Shown: positions 41,663-50,530, counted from the first letter of the stretch. The stretch is 62,472 nucleotides of DNA from an uncultured Prevotella sp. (GCA_900539625.1 UQCW01000010.1:1-62472), one strand, 5' to 3'. A program made the numbers and translations. The notes: a model not told the origin generated them from the sequence alone.

Positions 41663-42952
41663 ATGGAAGAGAATAACAAATTGCAACAGAACCATAGCGG
41701 CAACACGCCGCCCCCTGTCCCACAGCCGGCCTCGCCGCCCCCTTTCGTGGCGCCCGATGGCGACGATGAGACGTGTGGGCAGAATGTTCAGAAATCTCAG
41801 GAAGAATCGACTCCTCAGGAAGAATCGAGTTCTCAGGAAGAAGCCCCTGCCGCCCCCACGATGCCCGAGGGAGCCATGCCTTCGCCTGCACAGATGGAAC
41901 GTCTCATGGAAGAGGCCGACCGCGAACTTGAGGCCTTCGATGCCAAACCCCTGCCCAATGCGGGGCTTCTCGTGCGTGCCTTCTCTTTCAAGGGACGTAT
42001 CACGCGGGCAGAATACCTCATCTCTCATGCCCTCATTCCTTTCCATTTCATGCTTGTGGCGTATGTGGCCAACGTCGCTTCAGAGATAGCCTCTTTCTCT
42101 ATCGGCGAGGACGCTGCTGGCAGTCTTTACAATCGCCTCATGCTCTTCTCCGGCCTCTTCATGTTCTGCTGGTTTTATACGGCACAAGGCGTGAAGCGTT
42201 GCCATGATGTCGGCTGGAGCGGCTGGTGGTTTTATGTGCCTTTCATCAACATCCCCTTGTTTTTCAAGAAAACCCGTCGGGAGACCAACCGCTATGGCCT
42301 TCCCGCCACTCTGCGTGCCACAAACGCCGAAGATGCGGCTGCCGCCACATTGGTGCGCCGCCGTGGCATTTGGTGTGCCGCCACTTGGCTCCTCTGTTCG
42401 CCCGTTTACTTGTTCCTAACCTGGCGCTGGAAAATCCAGCGGCTCTTTGCTCGCCTTCTTATGCTGTTGGTGTCGCCCTTCATCATCAGTGTGGGATACA
42501 CATCGCAGGTGGCCTACAAGCAGGCCAAGATTGCCCGCACCCACGAAGCGCGGGCCATCGGATTCCTTTCGGAGGGCAACCTCGGTGTGGCGCTTCCTGT
42601 TGATGAGGCAGAATGGCGCGGCCGCGAGCGTTTCTCGGGAGCTGATACTTACGACATTTCCTTCTCGAAAACCTTGACGGACAGCGACTATAAGCGCATT
42701 GCGGCGCTTGTCGAGAAGAAGGAAAGCGGATGGACGGCCCATCAGAATGAAGCAGAAGCCGACACCGATGACGACTATGGTTATTACCTGGAAGACTATG
42801 GCAAGCCAGCCACAGATGCGAAAGCAGAGGCGCCGACATGTTTCCGCTTTGCCAAGACGCTGACGGGCAGAAAGAAAAAGGAATTCAATGTGACGCTGAC
42901 CATTCTCAAACAGGAGAAGGAAGCCAAACTGACAGTTCAGGCTGCGAAGTGA
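41663..42952 (+). CDS. DUF805 membrane protein with acidic proline-rich N terminus
   Basis: 429 residues from the ATG at 41663. Residues 1-80 are low complexity (Pro-rich, then repeated QEES/QEEA). The DUF805 core (about 90-205) shows AFSFKGRITRAEYLISHAL, QGVKRCHDVGWSGWWFYVPFINIPLFFKK and several helices. About residues 235-280 add two more helices. The C-terminal 150 residues are soluble and not recognised (FSGADTYDISFSKTLTDSDYKRI). DUF805 proteins are inner-membrane proteins of unknown function. A repeat-like GACCACCTACTTAGA lies in the leader. Confidence 0.82.
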   Translation: MEENNKLQQNHSGNTPPPVPQPASPPPFVAPDGDDETCGQNVQKSQEESTPQEESSSQEEAPAAPTMPEGAMPSPAQMERLMEEADRELEAFDAKPLPNAGLLVRAFSFKGRITRAEYLISHALIPFHFMLVAYVANVASEIASFSIGEDAAGSLYNRLMLFSGLFMFCWFYTAQGVKRCHDVGWSGWWFYVPFINIPLFFKKTRRETNRYGLPATLRATNAEDAAAATLVRRRGIWCAATWLLCSPVYLFLTWRWKIQRLFARLLMLLVSPFIISVGYTSQVAYKQAKIARTHEARAIGFLSEGNLGVALPVDEAEWRGRERFSGADTYDISFSKTLTDSDYKRIAALVEKKESGWTAHQNEAEADTDDDYGYYLEDYGKPATDAKAEAPTCFRFAKTLTGRKKKEFNVTLTILKQEKEAKLTVQAAK

Positions 42953-43022
42953 CAGACATTTCAGGGGTGCTCCGTATAGGAGCGCCACCTGTTTTCACGA
43001 CCATCTTATCTTGTAACATCAA

Positions 43023-43811
43023 ATGACATTCCCACATCCCGTTTCCCTCATCGCCCTCTTCTGTCTGCTGCTCGCATCCCCCTGCCGCGCCGCCCGTTCG
43101 GCCGAGGGGCCAGAGAAACCGCAACTCGTCGGCAAGAAAGTCCATTTGAATGACGACGAACAAGAGAAACTGCGCCGCTGGAAAGCTGGTGAGACTGTGT
43201 CGCCGCAGGCTGTGCGCCGCTATGGTGAATGGCGCTGCTTTTCGGCCGACACCATCTCCAATGCCGTATTTGCACGCATGTGGGGAAAGAGCTACAAGAA
43301 AGGGTGTAGCATTCCACGCAGCAAATTGCGTTACGTCAAAGTGTTGCACATCAACGGCGCGGGGGAGATACAGTTGGGCGAACTGGTCTGCCACGCCGAC
43401 ATCGCAGCCGACCTCGTCAGCATTTTCCGCGACCTCTACCGTGCTTCCTATCCCATCGCACGCATGGTGCTGATTGACAACTATGGGGCGCAAGACCGCC
43501 CGTCGATGGAGGCCAACAACACCTCGTGCTTTAATTACCGAACCGTTGCCGGCACCCGCAAACTATCGGCCCATAGCCGTGGCCGTGCCATTGATATCAA
43601 TCCGCTCCACAATCCCTGCGTGAAAAGTCGCGCCGACGGCACGCTCCGCGTAGACCCCGAGAAAGGACGCCGCTATGCCGACCGCACCAAGTCCTTCAAA
43701 TATAAAATCTCACACAGCGACCTCTGCTATCGTCTCTTCAAGCGCCACGGCTTCGTCTGGGGCGGAGATTGGCGCAGTCTGAAAGACTATCAGCATTTCG
43801 AAAAGCCCTAA
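43023..43811 (+). CDS. Secreted M15-family D-Ala-D-Ala carboxypeptidase-like protein
   Basis: 262 residues with a signal peptide (LIALFCLLLASPCRA). The M15 zinc site is intact: LSAHSRGRAIDINPLHNP (H...D) and the late GGDWRSLKDYQHFEKP (DxxH). The N-terminal 80 residues are not recognised. Such enzymes cut D-Ala-D-Ala or L-Ala-D-Glu bonds of peptidoglycan stems. It lies 70 bases downstream of the DUF805 gene with no terminator between, so the two may be cotranscribed. Confidence 0.88.
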   Translation: MTFPHPVSLIALFCLLLASPCRAARSAEGPEKPQLVGKKVHLNDDEQEKLRRWKAGETVSPQAVRRYGEWRCFSADTISNAVFARMWGKSYKKGCSIPRSKLRYVKVLHINGAGEIQLGELVCHADIAADLVSIFRDLYRASYPIARMVLIDNYGAQDRPSMEANNTSCFNYRTVAGTRKLSAHSRGRAIDINPLHNPCVKSRADGTLRVDPEKGRRYADRTKSFKYKISHSDLCYRLFKRHGFVWGGDWRSLKDYQHFEKP

Positions 43812-43855
43812 GGCCTAACAAACCGCAGTCCGCAGATTCCATGCGAAGCTTGTTC

Positions 43856-43914
43856 AAAGGCAAGGAAATAAGTCCCACACAAAACAGGTGGACTTGTTTC
43901 CTTGCCTTTTATTC
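43856..43914 (+). terminator. Terminator of the DUF805-M15 unit
   Basis: A near-perfect 20-bp stem AAAGGCAAGGAAATAAGTCC (43856-43875) / 43890-43909, followed by TATTCTTC. It lies 45 bases after the stop. Confidence 0.85.
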
Positions 43915-43945
43915 TTCATAGGGTGGCAATAAATTCGAACTTAAT

Positions 43946-44098
43946 ATCTAATAATTCGAGATTTATATCTAACAACATACGTTAAATCTAATGTTTCATA
44001 AGCAGTTTTTGTTCGAATCCGCAACCAACGAATATACATTTAGGGTATCTTTGTCAGTAGAAAATCTAAAACATTAGATAATTTCCTCAACCATCTAA
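43946..44098 (+). promoter_or_regulatory. Putative BlaI-type operator cluster and promoter
   Basis: The hexamer ATCTAA occurs at 43946, 43967, 43986, 44064 and 44093, and inverted (TTAGAT) at 44074. The pair at 44064-44079 makes the dyad ATCTAAAACATTAGAT. The first three are spaced 21 and 19 bases, about two helical turns. A -7 box TATCTTTG lies at 44046-44053, so the dyad would sit just after the transcription start. This fits autorepression by the BlaI-like protein encoded at 44102. The binding itself is inferred. Confidence 0.65.
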
Positions 44099-44101
44099 AA
44101 C

Positions 44102-44506
44102 ATGAAAGAATTCAATACCTTGACACGTGCCGAAATGCAGATAATGAATATTCTGTGGGATAAGGGTTGTGGTATGACTACGCACGAGATTATCGACGCA
44201 TATCCCGAGCCACATCCCGCTTACTCCACTATCGCCACGTTTATGAAGATACTCACCCACAAGCAATACGTTAGTTCGTACAAGCGTGAAGGGGGTGGCA
44301 AGACATACGTGTTTTCTCCTCTCATAACAAGGGCCGAATACACACGTCATGCAATGAAGGAGGTAAAGAAATCGTTCTTTGGCGGCAGTCTTCATTCGCT
44401 CATTTCGTTCTTTGTGAAAGAAGAGAATATCTCGGATGAGGAACTGGAGGAGATACTTAGTCTGATAGACAAGGGTACGGAGAAAAGAGACGTTTCAAAA
44501 CAATGA
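44102..44506 (+). CDS. BlaI/MecI/CopY-family transcriptional repressor
   Basis: 134 residues. The winged helix-turn-helix (about 6-75: LTRAEMQIMNILWDKGCGMTTHEIIDAYPEPHPAYSTIATFMKILTHKQYV) and the C-terminal dimerisation helices (SLISFFVKEENISDEELEEILSLI) match the family. BlaI repressors are inactivated by proteolysis triggered by the membrane sensor BlaR1, and the next gene encodes an M56 protein of that class. Stop and next ATG are 28 bases apart. No beta-lactamase gene is present here, so the signal may differ from the Staphylococcus system. Confidence 0.93.
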   Translation: MKEFNTLTRAEMQIMNILWDKGCGMTTHEIIDAYPEPHPAYSTIATFMKILTHKQYVSSYKREGGGKTYVFSPLITRAEYTRHAMKEVKKSFFGGSLHSLISFFVKEENISDEELEEILSLIDKGTEKRDVSKQ

Positions 44507-44534
44507 GAACCAAGATACAACCTTATTAAGAACC

Positions 44535-45788
44535 ATGATGCTACCTTATATTATAAAATCAGCCATGGCATTGGCGCTGCTATATGCTTGCATTATACCA
44601 TTGCTTGAAAAGGAGACCTTTCATCGGCTCAATCGAATCGTAATCCTTGGATGTTTGGTTATATCGTTTGCTATTCCATTGGTTCACCTCACTGGTGATA
44701 CAAATCCAATAGTAGATAAGGTTCGTCAGGCGGTTCTATTGCCGGAGGTACTGGTAAACGGTAATGCAAAAGAACCATCTGTATGGAGTTGGTCTGACAT
44801 TATAGTCTGTATATACACAATTGGAGTCGTGGCTATATTCTCGATGACAGTCGTTCAAACCGTGCGTCTGATAAAGCAACTGCGCCAGTGCGAGCATACC
44901 ACCGACAACAAAGGCAACACCATAATTCTAACCGATGATGCAACGAGTCCGTTCTGTCTCTTTCACTACATCGTGATGAGCCGTGACGACTATGCCAACA
45001 ACCGCAGTTTCATACTAACACATGAGCAAGAGCATATACGCTTAAAACACTGCATAGACCTCGTCCTTCTTCAGATAGCCACAATCATGCAGTGGTTCAA
45101 TCCTTTCGTGTGGCTGATGGGCAAGAATCTGAAAGCCATACACGAATTTGAGGTGGATGAAGCAGTATTAAACAAGGGCATTAATGCAACACAATATCAA
45201 AAATTTCTTGTAGTCAAGGCGGTCGGCAATCGTCTGCAGCCATTTGCCAACAACCTTAACAATGAGTCACTAAAACGAAGAATCATTATGATGAATCAGA
45301 AGAAATCAAACAGATTGATGATGCTCAAGACATTGTTCATTATCCCAGTGGCAACACTGGCAATCAGTGTATTTGCCAGCAACACAAACGTGAGCACTAT
45401 GGCAAAAGCAACCACCCTCACTGCAACCACCCTATCAACAATCGATATGCAGACACAACAGCCTGACACAAAAGTCTATAAAAACGTTGAGGTGAAGCCA
45501 CAATTTAAAGGCGGAGAATCTGCAATGATGGAATTTATCGCTAAGAATGTGAAATACCCTCAAGCTGCTATCGATGCAACACTGCAAGGCAAGACGATCG
45601 TAGGTTTTGTTGTAAGAAAAGACGGAACTGTAAGCGACGTGCACATCAAAAAGTCATCAGGCCATGCTGTGCTCGACAAAGAGGCTATGCGTGTGGTGAA
45701 GACTATGCCAGCGTGGAAGCCAGGAAAACAAAAGGGCAAGCTTGTAAACGTGAAATGCAATGTGCCGATAAATTTCAGAATCCAATAA
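44535..45788 (+). CDS. M56 (BlaR1-like) membrane metallopeptidase fused to a TonB C-terminal domain
   Basis: 417 residues; a second Met follows immediately. Membrane helices are at about 7-25, 35-55, 93-115 and 262-282. The M56 zinc motif is LTHEQEHIRLKH with HEVDEAV-type downstream residues (HEFEVDEAVL). After a linker the chain ends in a TonB_C domain (about 335-417: VKPQFKGGESAMMEFIAKNVKYPQAAID, GFVVRKDGTVSDVHIKKSSGHAVLDKEA, PAWKPGKQKGKLVNVKCNVPINFRI). The TonB part replaces the penicillin-binding sensor of classical BlaR1, so beta-lactam is not the expected ligand. This M56-TonB architecture occurs across Bacteroidetes. Confidence 0.9.
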   Translation: MMLPYIIKSAMALALLYACIIPLLEKETFHRLNRIVILGCLVISFAIPLVHLTGDTNPIVDKVRQAVLLPEVLVNGNAKEPSVWSWSDIIVCIYTIGVVAIFSMTVVQTVRLIKQLRQCEHTTDNKGNTIILTDDATSPFCLFHYIVMSRDDYANNRSFILTHEQEHIRLKHCIDLVLLQIATIMQWFNPFVWLMGKNLKAIHEFEVDEAVLNKGINATQYQKFLVVKAVGNRLQPFANNLNNESLKRRIIMMNQKKSNRLMMLKTLFIIPVATLAISVFASNTNVSTMAKATTLTATTLSTIDMQTQQPDTKVYKNVEVKPQFKGGESAMMEFIAKNVKYPQAAIDATLQGKTIVGFVVRKDGTVSDVHIKKSSGHAVLDKEAMRVVKTMPAWKPGKQKGKLVNVKCNVPINFRIQ

Positions 45789-45942
45789 TTGAGAGGAGGG
45801 AATGTAAAAGTGCATGAACTGTATTATTGCTATTTGGTAAGATGACGATCTTTGTATAAGATAAGCTTCGCCTCGGCATAGCGTCCAAGCAAGCTTGACG
45901 CTATGCTCTCGACTTGCATTACCTTTGTATAAGATAATTCTA

Positions 45943-45985
45943 AGGGCTGATACCTCGTGTGGGGAGTGTCAGCCCTAATTTTTTT
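45943..45985 (+). terminator. Terminator downstream of the BlaI-M56 operon
   Basis: AGGGCTGA (45943-45950) pairs with TCAGCCCT (45969-45976), followed by AATTTTTTTG. Confidence 0.8.
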
Positions 45986-46029
45986 GTTTAAAAAATTTTT
46001 ACTGCACAGCAATAATAAAAATGTTGGTT

Positions 46030-46037
46030 TATATTTG
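46030..46037 (+). promoter_or_regulatory. Candidate -7 box of the lipoprotein-DUF5723 unit
   Basis: TATATTTG fits TAnnTTTG. It would give a leader of about 315 bases. No TTTG is found at the right spacing, so confidence is low. Confidence 0.35.
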
Positions 46038-46358
46038 CGTATCACAACATAAATATTTAAATTTGCAAACATAGGGGTGGCAAATGTTTATCGTTTGTTT
46101 TAAAAACTCAATATGAGCAGGCGGAAAAAACATCCCGTAAAGACAGATCATAGTGTTGAACCTATATAGAAACATCGTTGGAAATCAATTATTTAATTTC
46201 AATTGCCCCATCCGTTACCAGTCTCTTTCAACCATTCTCTCGAAAAAGAGATTTAACATTCAACACAGATGTCAACCTCTGCGGAGCCGCCACTGGTTTA
46301 AATAGCACTTATTTAACATCATTCAAAGATAAAATCAATAACTTCAAAATTTTATCCT

Positions 46359-48224
46359 ATGAAAAAGCAATCTTTCCAAATGAAACAATGGGCAAAGGTT
46401 TGTCTTGCCCTCTCGTTGGGACTGCCCCTCACGGCTTGTGTCGACGACAGCTACGATGCCAGCAAGGACATTGACATGACGATGGGTCTCGGTTCTCAAG
46501 GACTGCAGCTCAAACTTGGTAACACCGAAAATATCATGCTTGCCGACCTCCTCGAGGAGGACGAGAACTTGAAAACGGACGCACAACACACTTATTACCT
46601 CATCGAAAGCGGACGCACAAACGTTAATTTCAGTGTCGACAGAATGAATGCCTACATTGACAACGCAGTGCTCACGCCGTCATTGGAAGTGCTCAACTAT
46701 TCCAAGTTGCAGGAATTGATTCCAGCAGTGGCAGGAAGTCTGAACGTTCCAGAAGGATTTGTTTATCAGATCAACAACCTGACGGTCGATAACAGCATGA
46801 ATTTCAAGTTCGACAACATCAGCAGTGTTGTCAAGCAAGTGAAGTCAATCACCCCTGCTGCGGGAACGAAACTCAAGATTAGCATGGCTTTGGAGCAAAA
46901 CGGCATGTATTTCGCCATTCGCGACATCGACAATCTGAAAATCAAGCTACCGAAATACTTGCAGGTGGCCAATCCAACCAATGCCACCATCGCCGGACAG
47001 GTCGTTTCGGTCAATCCGCGTCACAATGTCAACTCAACGAAAATCGACCTCGCTGAGATGGACATCGCCAAGATTGTCCTTGACGGCAACGACGGCAAGG
47101 TCAACGGCGGAACGCTCAGTATTCCAAAAACCGAAGTTTCGCTCTCTGGCGATTTCAAGGTCTCCGCTTCACGCGCCTTCACTCCGACCACAGGCAGCAA
47201 ACTCACGCTCCACGTTTATCTCCACATGGGTAACACCCTCGTCGGACAAAACGAAGTGGTCTTCGACAATGTGACGGGACGTTTCGACCCAGACATCGCT
47301 CCAACCATCGAAAGCATCAATATCAAGGACAATTTGCCCGACTTCCTCGACAGCGACGATGTGACCATCCAGGTGGCCAACCCGACGCTCAAGTTCATGG
47401 CCGACCTCTCAAACGTGCCAGCCTCCATCGAGTTTAATGCCGGACTGAAGGCCAACAAGAAAGACGGCACAGTGGCTGCCAGCGTCAACCTTCCTGCATC
47501 GGGCAATGCCACGCTCTTGAAAGAGAAGAAAAACCATGTCTACTTCTATGAAGATGCCGCCGCAGGTCCTTACTCTCCTGCTGCCATCGAAGCAACGGCC
47601 ATGAAATTCCAGGTCGACGGCATCAGCAGCCTCATCACCAAGTTGCCCGACAACATCTCTGTCGATCTCAAGGGAAACCGCCGCGTGAAGCTCGTTGACG
47701 AAGATGTGACCATCCAATTGGGTCGCACCTACAATTCCGACATGTCTTACGACCTCTACGTGCCGTTCACCTTCAACAACGGTTTGAACATCGTTTACAA
47801 CGACTCTGTGACGGGCATGAACAAAGACCTCAAGGATTATGAAGCCGATGGCTTGGTCGTAACGGCCAACATCTTCAATGCCGTTCCGCTCGACCTCACC
47901 GCAACTGTCATCCCTGTTGACGTCAACGGACGTGTTATCAACGAAATCGTTGTCTCAGAAGCCAACGTCGCTCCCGCACAGCCCAAGTCGGTGCTCGCCA
48001 ACGAAGCCGAAGTGACTGCCACTGGTGTGGAAACTCCCGTGCAGATTACCATGAAACTCACCGACCCGAAGGCCCTCAAGCGTCTCGATGTGCTGCGTCT
48101 CCGCATTCAGGCCGCTGGCACACAGACTGCCGGACAGAAAGCCGTGCTTTCATCGCTGCAATACATCAAAGTCAAGGACATCCGACTGAAACTCAAAGGT
48201 CAAATCGTTGCTGATTTCAACTGA
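46359..48224 (+). CDS. Large lipoprotein of unknown function, paired with a DUF5723 protein
   Basis: 621 residues with lipobox LPLTAC (Cys27) followed by VDDSYD. The rest is rich in beta-strand patterns, with repeated phrases such as DVTIQVANPTLKF / DVTIQLGRTYN, EVSLSGDFKVSASRAFTP and VKDIRLKLKGQIVADF at the end. No enzyme motif is seen. I do not recognise a named domain. The DUF5723 gene starts 40 bases downstream, and the two probably form an operon of an outer-membrane lipoprotein and an outer-membrane barrel. Confidence 0.8.
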   Translation: MKKQSFQMKQWAKVCLALSLGLPLTACVDDSYDASKDIDMTMGLGSQGLQLKLGNTENIMLADLLEEDENLKTDAQHTYYLIESGRTNVNFSVDRMNAYIDNAVLTPSLEVLNYSKLQELIPAVAGSLNVPEGFVYQINNLTVDNSMNFKFDNISSVVKQVKSITPAAGTKLKISMALEQNGMYFAIRDIDNLKIKLPKYLQVANPTNATIAGQVVSVNPRHNVNSTKIDLAEMDIAKIVLDGNDGKVNGGTLSIPKTEVSLSGDFKVSASRAFTPTTGSKLTLHVYLHMGNTLVGQNEVVFDNVTGRFDPDIAPTIESINIKDNLPDFLDSDDVTIQVANPTLKFMADLSNVPASIEFNAGLKANKKDGTVAASVNLPASGNATLLKEKKNHVYFYEDAAAGPYSPAAIEATAMKFQVDGISSLITKLPDNISVDLKGNRRVKLVDEDVTIQLGRTYNSDMSYDLYVPFTFNNGLNIVYNDSVTGMNKDLKDYEADGLVVTANIFNAVPLDLTATVIPVDVNGRVINEIVVSEANVAPAQPKSVLANEAEVTATGVETPVQITMKLTDPKALKRLDVLRLRIQAAGTQTAGQKAVLSSLQYIKVKDIRLKLKGQIVADFN

Positions 48225-48264
48225 TGAACTGATTCGTTTTTAGTCACGTAAAAAAATCTCACGT

Positions 48265-49656
48265 ATGAAAACTATATTCAAAAAAATAGCAGCCGGACTT
48301 GTTCTTTCTTCAGCATTGCTTCCGGCACAGGCCCAGGAATTCCGCACGTCTTATTTTATGCAGACGAGCAATTTCCGCCATCAAATGAACCCGGCGCTCA
48401 TCGATGCCCCCTACGTCTCTTTCCCCTTCATGGGCAACATCAACGTTGGTGCAACGGGTAATGTGGGTTACAAAAACTTCATCTACAAGCTTGAAGGCAA
48501 CCCGCTCTACGACCAGACCACCTTCATGAGCCCAACCGTTTCGGCTTCTGACTTCCTTGGCGGTTTGCACGATAAAAACCGTGCCGACATCTATGTCAAC
48601 TATAACCTCTTCTCCGTGGGCTTCCGTGGCTTCAAGGGAATGAACGTCGTTGAGCTCAACCTGCGTTCCAACACCAACATCACCTTGCCCTACGAACTCT
48701 TTGAATTTATGAAGACCACAGGCGAGAAGGAATTCTATCAGCTCCACGACATCGGTGCCCGTTCGCAAAATTATATGGAGCTCGCCTTGGGACACAGCCA
48801 CCGCATCAACGACCGCCTCACCGTCGGAGCTAAGGCGAAATTTCTCTTCGGCGTGGCTTATGCCGACTTCAAAGTCAATCAGCTCAACCTCACCATGAAC
48901 GGCGACGAATGGCGCGTTCAGGGCGATGCACGCCTCAAGGCATCCGTCTTGAAGAGCGAGTTCGACTATGAAGGCCCTGAAAAGAACGCTCCCGACGGCC
49001 GCCGCCGCGTGAAAGGGCTCGATGACGTCAGCTTCGGAATGCCTGGCTTCGGTATGGCATTCGACCTCGGCGCCTCCTATAAGGTGATGGACGACCTCAC
49101 CGTTTCAGCCGGTCTCACCGACCTCGGCTTCATCAGTTGGGGAAAGACCAAGCAGGCATCTTCTGCTGGCGACTACACCTTCAGTGGTTTCAACAACATC
49201 TATGCCGGTTCAAACAACACGGGCAACAACAAGCTCGGCGACCAGTTTGAAGATCTCGGCGACGACCTCGAAGAGATGTTCTCCGTTTATGATGACGGCG
49301 AAACGAGCACAACGCAGGCCCTGGCCGCCACGCTCAACGTCGGTGCTGAATACACGTTGCCGATGTATCGTCGCCTCCATTTCGGCTTCCTCTACACCGG
49401 CCGCATTCATGGTCTCTATTCTTACCACTGGGCCATGCTCTCAGCCACCGTCCGCCCGGTCAACCCCATCGAAATTTCGGTCAATACCACGGCTGGCGGA
49501 ACAGGATGCTCTCTTGGCGCCGCCCTCAGCCTGAAGGCAAAACACTTCAACTTCTATGTTGGTTCCGACCGCATTCTCGGCAAGGTCAACAAGCAGTTCA
49601 TTCCGCTCAACAACCTCAATGCCAACGTCAACTTCGGTATGACCTTCCCGCTCTGA
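48265..49656 (+). CDS. DUF5723-family outer-membrane beta-barrel protein
   Basis: 463 residues with a signal peptide ending LLPAQAQ. It opens with FRTSYFMQTSNFRHQMNPALIDAPYVSFPFMGNINVGATGNVGYKNF, typical of DUF5723 in Bacteroidetes, and continues with amphipathic strands to a final aromatic-poor strand NANVNFGMTFPL. Strands such as YMELALGHSHRINDRLTVGAKAKFLFGVAY resemble PorP/SprF- and FadL-like barrels. Function unknown; probably acts with the preceding lipoprotein. Confidence 0.85.
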   Translation: MKTIFKKIAAGLVLSSALLPAQAQEFRTSYFMQTSNFRHQMNPALIDAPYVSFPFMGNINVGATGNVGYKNFIYKLEGNPLYDQTTFMSPTVSASDFLGGLHDKNRADIYVNYNLFSVGFRGFKGMNVVELNLRSNTNITLPYELFEFMKTTGEKEFYQLHDIGARSQNYMELALGHSHRINDRLTVGAKAKFLFGVAYADFKVNQLNLTMNGDEWRVQGDARLKASVLKSEFDYEGPEKNAPDGRRRVKGLDDVSFGMPGFGMAFDLGASYKVMDDLTVSAGLTDLGFISWGKTKQASSAGDYTFSGFNNIYAGSNNTGNNKLGDQFEDLGDDLEEMFSVYDDGETSTTQALAATLNVGAEYTLPMYRRLHFGFLYTGRIHGLYSYHWAMLSATVRPVNPIEISVNTTAGGTGCSLGAALSLKAKHFNFYVGSDRILGKVNKQFIPLNNLNANVNFGMTFPL

Positions 49657-49688
49657 TAAACACAGTCTCTCCTTACAGGGGATGATTT

Positions 49689-49876
49689 AGTAATGTTGAA
49701 AGAATAAGTTCTGCAATTTTGCACCTGCATTTTTGAGCTATTTTTGAGCTTATTCGAAGGAGCAATGCGAGCATTGTGACTGAGAATAAGTTCGAAAATA
49801 GCCGAAAAGGCAGGGGAGTATATAAATATTACTTGCCAACGGCAAAATTGCGGAAGTTATTTTTTCAACATTACTT
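49689..49876. mobile_element. AGTAATG-ended hairpin element, diverged copy
   Basis: Terminal repeats of about 35 bp: left AGTAATGTTGAAAGAATAAG, right (reversed) AGTAATGTTGAAAAAATAAC. Both carry the same G-to-T change relative to the copies at 21.5 and 57.6 kb. The interior forms an imperfect stem of about 30 bp, from CCTGCATTTT to GGCAGG, with the tip GAGCAATGCGAGCATTGTGA (49760-49779). It encodes nothing. It lies 32 bases after the DUF5723 stop. Confidence 0.82.
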
Positions 49877-49885
49877 ACATACAAG

Positions 49886-49930
49886 AAACGCATAAGACCC
49901 GGAACAACTTCTGGTTCTTATGCGTTTTTT
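49886..49930 (+). terminator. Terminator between the DUF5723 and HU genes
   Basis: AAACGCATAAGACCC (49886-49900) pairs with GGTTCTTATGCGTTT (49913-49927) with one mismatch, followed by a run of T. It lies beyond the repeat element and probably ends the lipoprotein-DUF5723 transcript. Confidence 0.85.
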
Positions 49931-49963
49931 TTCTTTCCTGGGTGGCTCCCTTAGCCGCGGAGA

Positions 49964-50344
49964 TTATTCTTCACGCTTGAACTTCATCATGTCCTTCTTC
50001 AGATGCTTGCGCAAATAGCCTCCCATCGTGAAGCGCACACGGACACGCTTGATATTGCCAATGCCCACGTCTTCCTTCTTTTCAACAGGGTTGCTCACAA
50101 TCGTCGGACGGAACGAGCCCAGATAGCCGAACCTCACGGAGCGCCCCTTCTTCAACACGTTCTCCACCTCCTCCTGCGTGGCAGAGAGCACCGACACGAT
50201 GTCGGGCAACGACAAGGTGCACATCACGGAAATCTCCTTGGCAATCTCTTCCAGGTCCGTGGCTTTTTGCTTGCCGATTTGGGGATAGAATTTAACACTG
50301 GCGTCAACTGGATTCTTTTTGGCTTTTACGGTGTAGTTAATCAT
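49964..50344 (-). CDS. HU-HIG-type DNA-binding protein (A)
   Basis: 126 residues. The HU-related fold of the Bacteroidetes HU-HIG class (TIGR01201-like) is seen: INYTVKAKKNPVDASVKFYPQIGK at the start, an N-terminal helical pair (LEEIAKEISVMCTLSLPDIVSVLSATQEEVENVLKKG) and the arm region VRFGYLGSFRPTIVSNPVEK. The basic C-terminal tail (GGYLRKHLKKDMMKFKREE) is longer than in ordinary HU. It probably bends DNA without sequence specificity. Confidence 0.9.
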   Translation of the reverse strand: MINYTVKAKKNPVDASVKFYPQIGKQKATDLEEIAKEISVMCTLSLPDIVSVLSATQEEVENVLKKGRSVRFGYLGSFRPTIVSNPVEKKEDVGIGNIKRVRVRFTMGGYLRKHLKKDMMKFKREE

Positions 50345-50391
50345 GGTAAATTGATGAATTTTAATGGTTGATAATTGTGTTTTTGAGATAA

Positions 50392-50446
50392 GTAATGGTA
50401 AAAAATTGACTACCTAAGTAGGAATTAAAACAAATTTTGAACACCC
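50392..50446. repeat. Two repeat ends between the HU genes
   Basis: TAAGTAATGGTAAAAAATTG at about 50392-50411 is a terminus of the AGTAATGG family, followed by a diverged AAGTAGG core. The motif ATTTTGAACACCC follows at 50434-50446. Both are relics in the 186-base gap between the HU genes. Confidence 0.55.
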
Positions 50447-50530
50447 ACTTACAGAAAGCGCAGACAGGAGGTCGGGGCAGACTTGACAATGCCCCTTCCG
50501 TTTCCAGCCCCCTGCATGCCATGAGCCACC

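Larger units (their letters stand above)
45789..46358. other. 570-base intergenic region with two hairpins and a direct repeat
   Basis: TTTGTATAAGATAA occurs at 45851-45864 and again at 45924-45937. Between the copies is the hairpin GCATAGCGTC/GACGCTATGC (45876-45906). A terminator follows at 45943-45985. A possible -7 box lies at 46030. The remaining 320 bases before the lipoprotein gene form an unexplained long leader. No gene is supported. Confidence 0.6.

Noticed and set aside
44535..45788. Beta-lactam sensor BlaR1
   Set aside because: The penicillin-binding sensor domain is absent; the C terminus is TonB-like and no beta-lactamase gene is adjacent.
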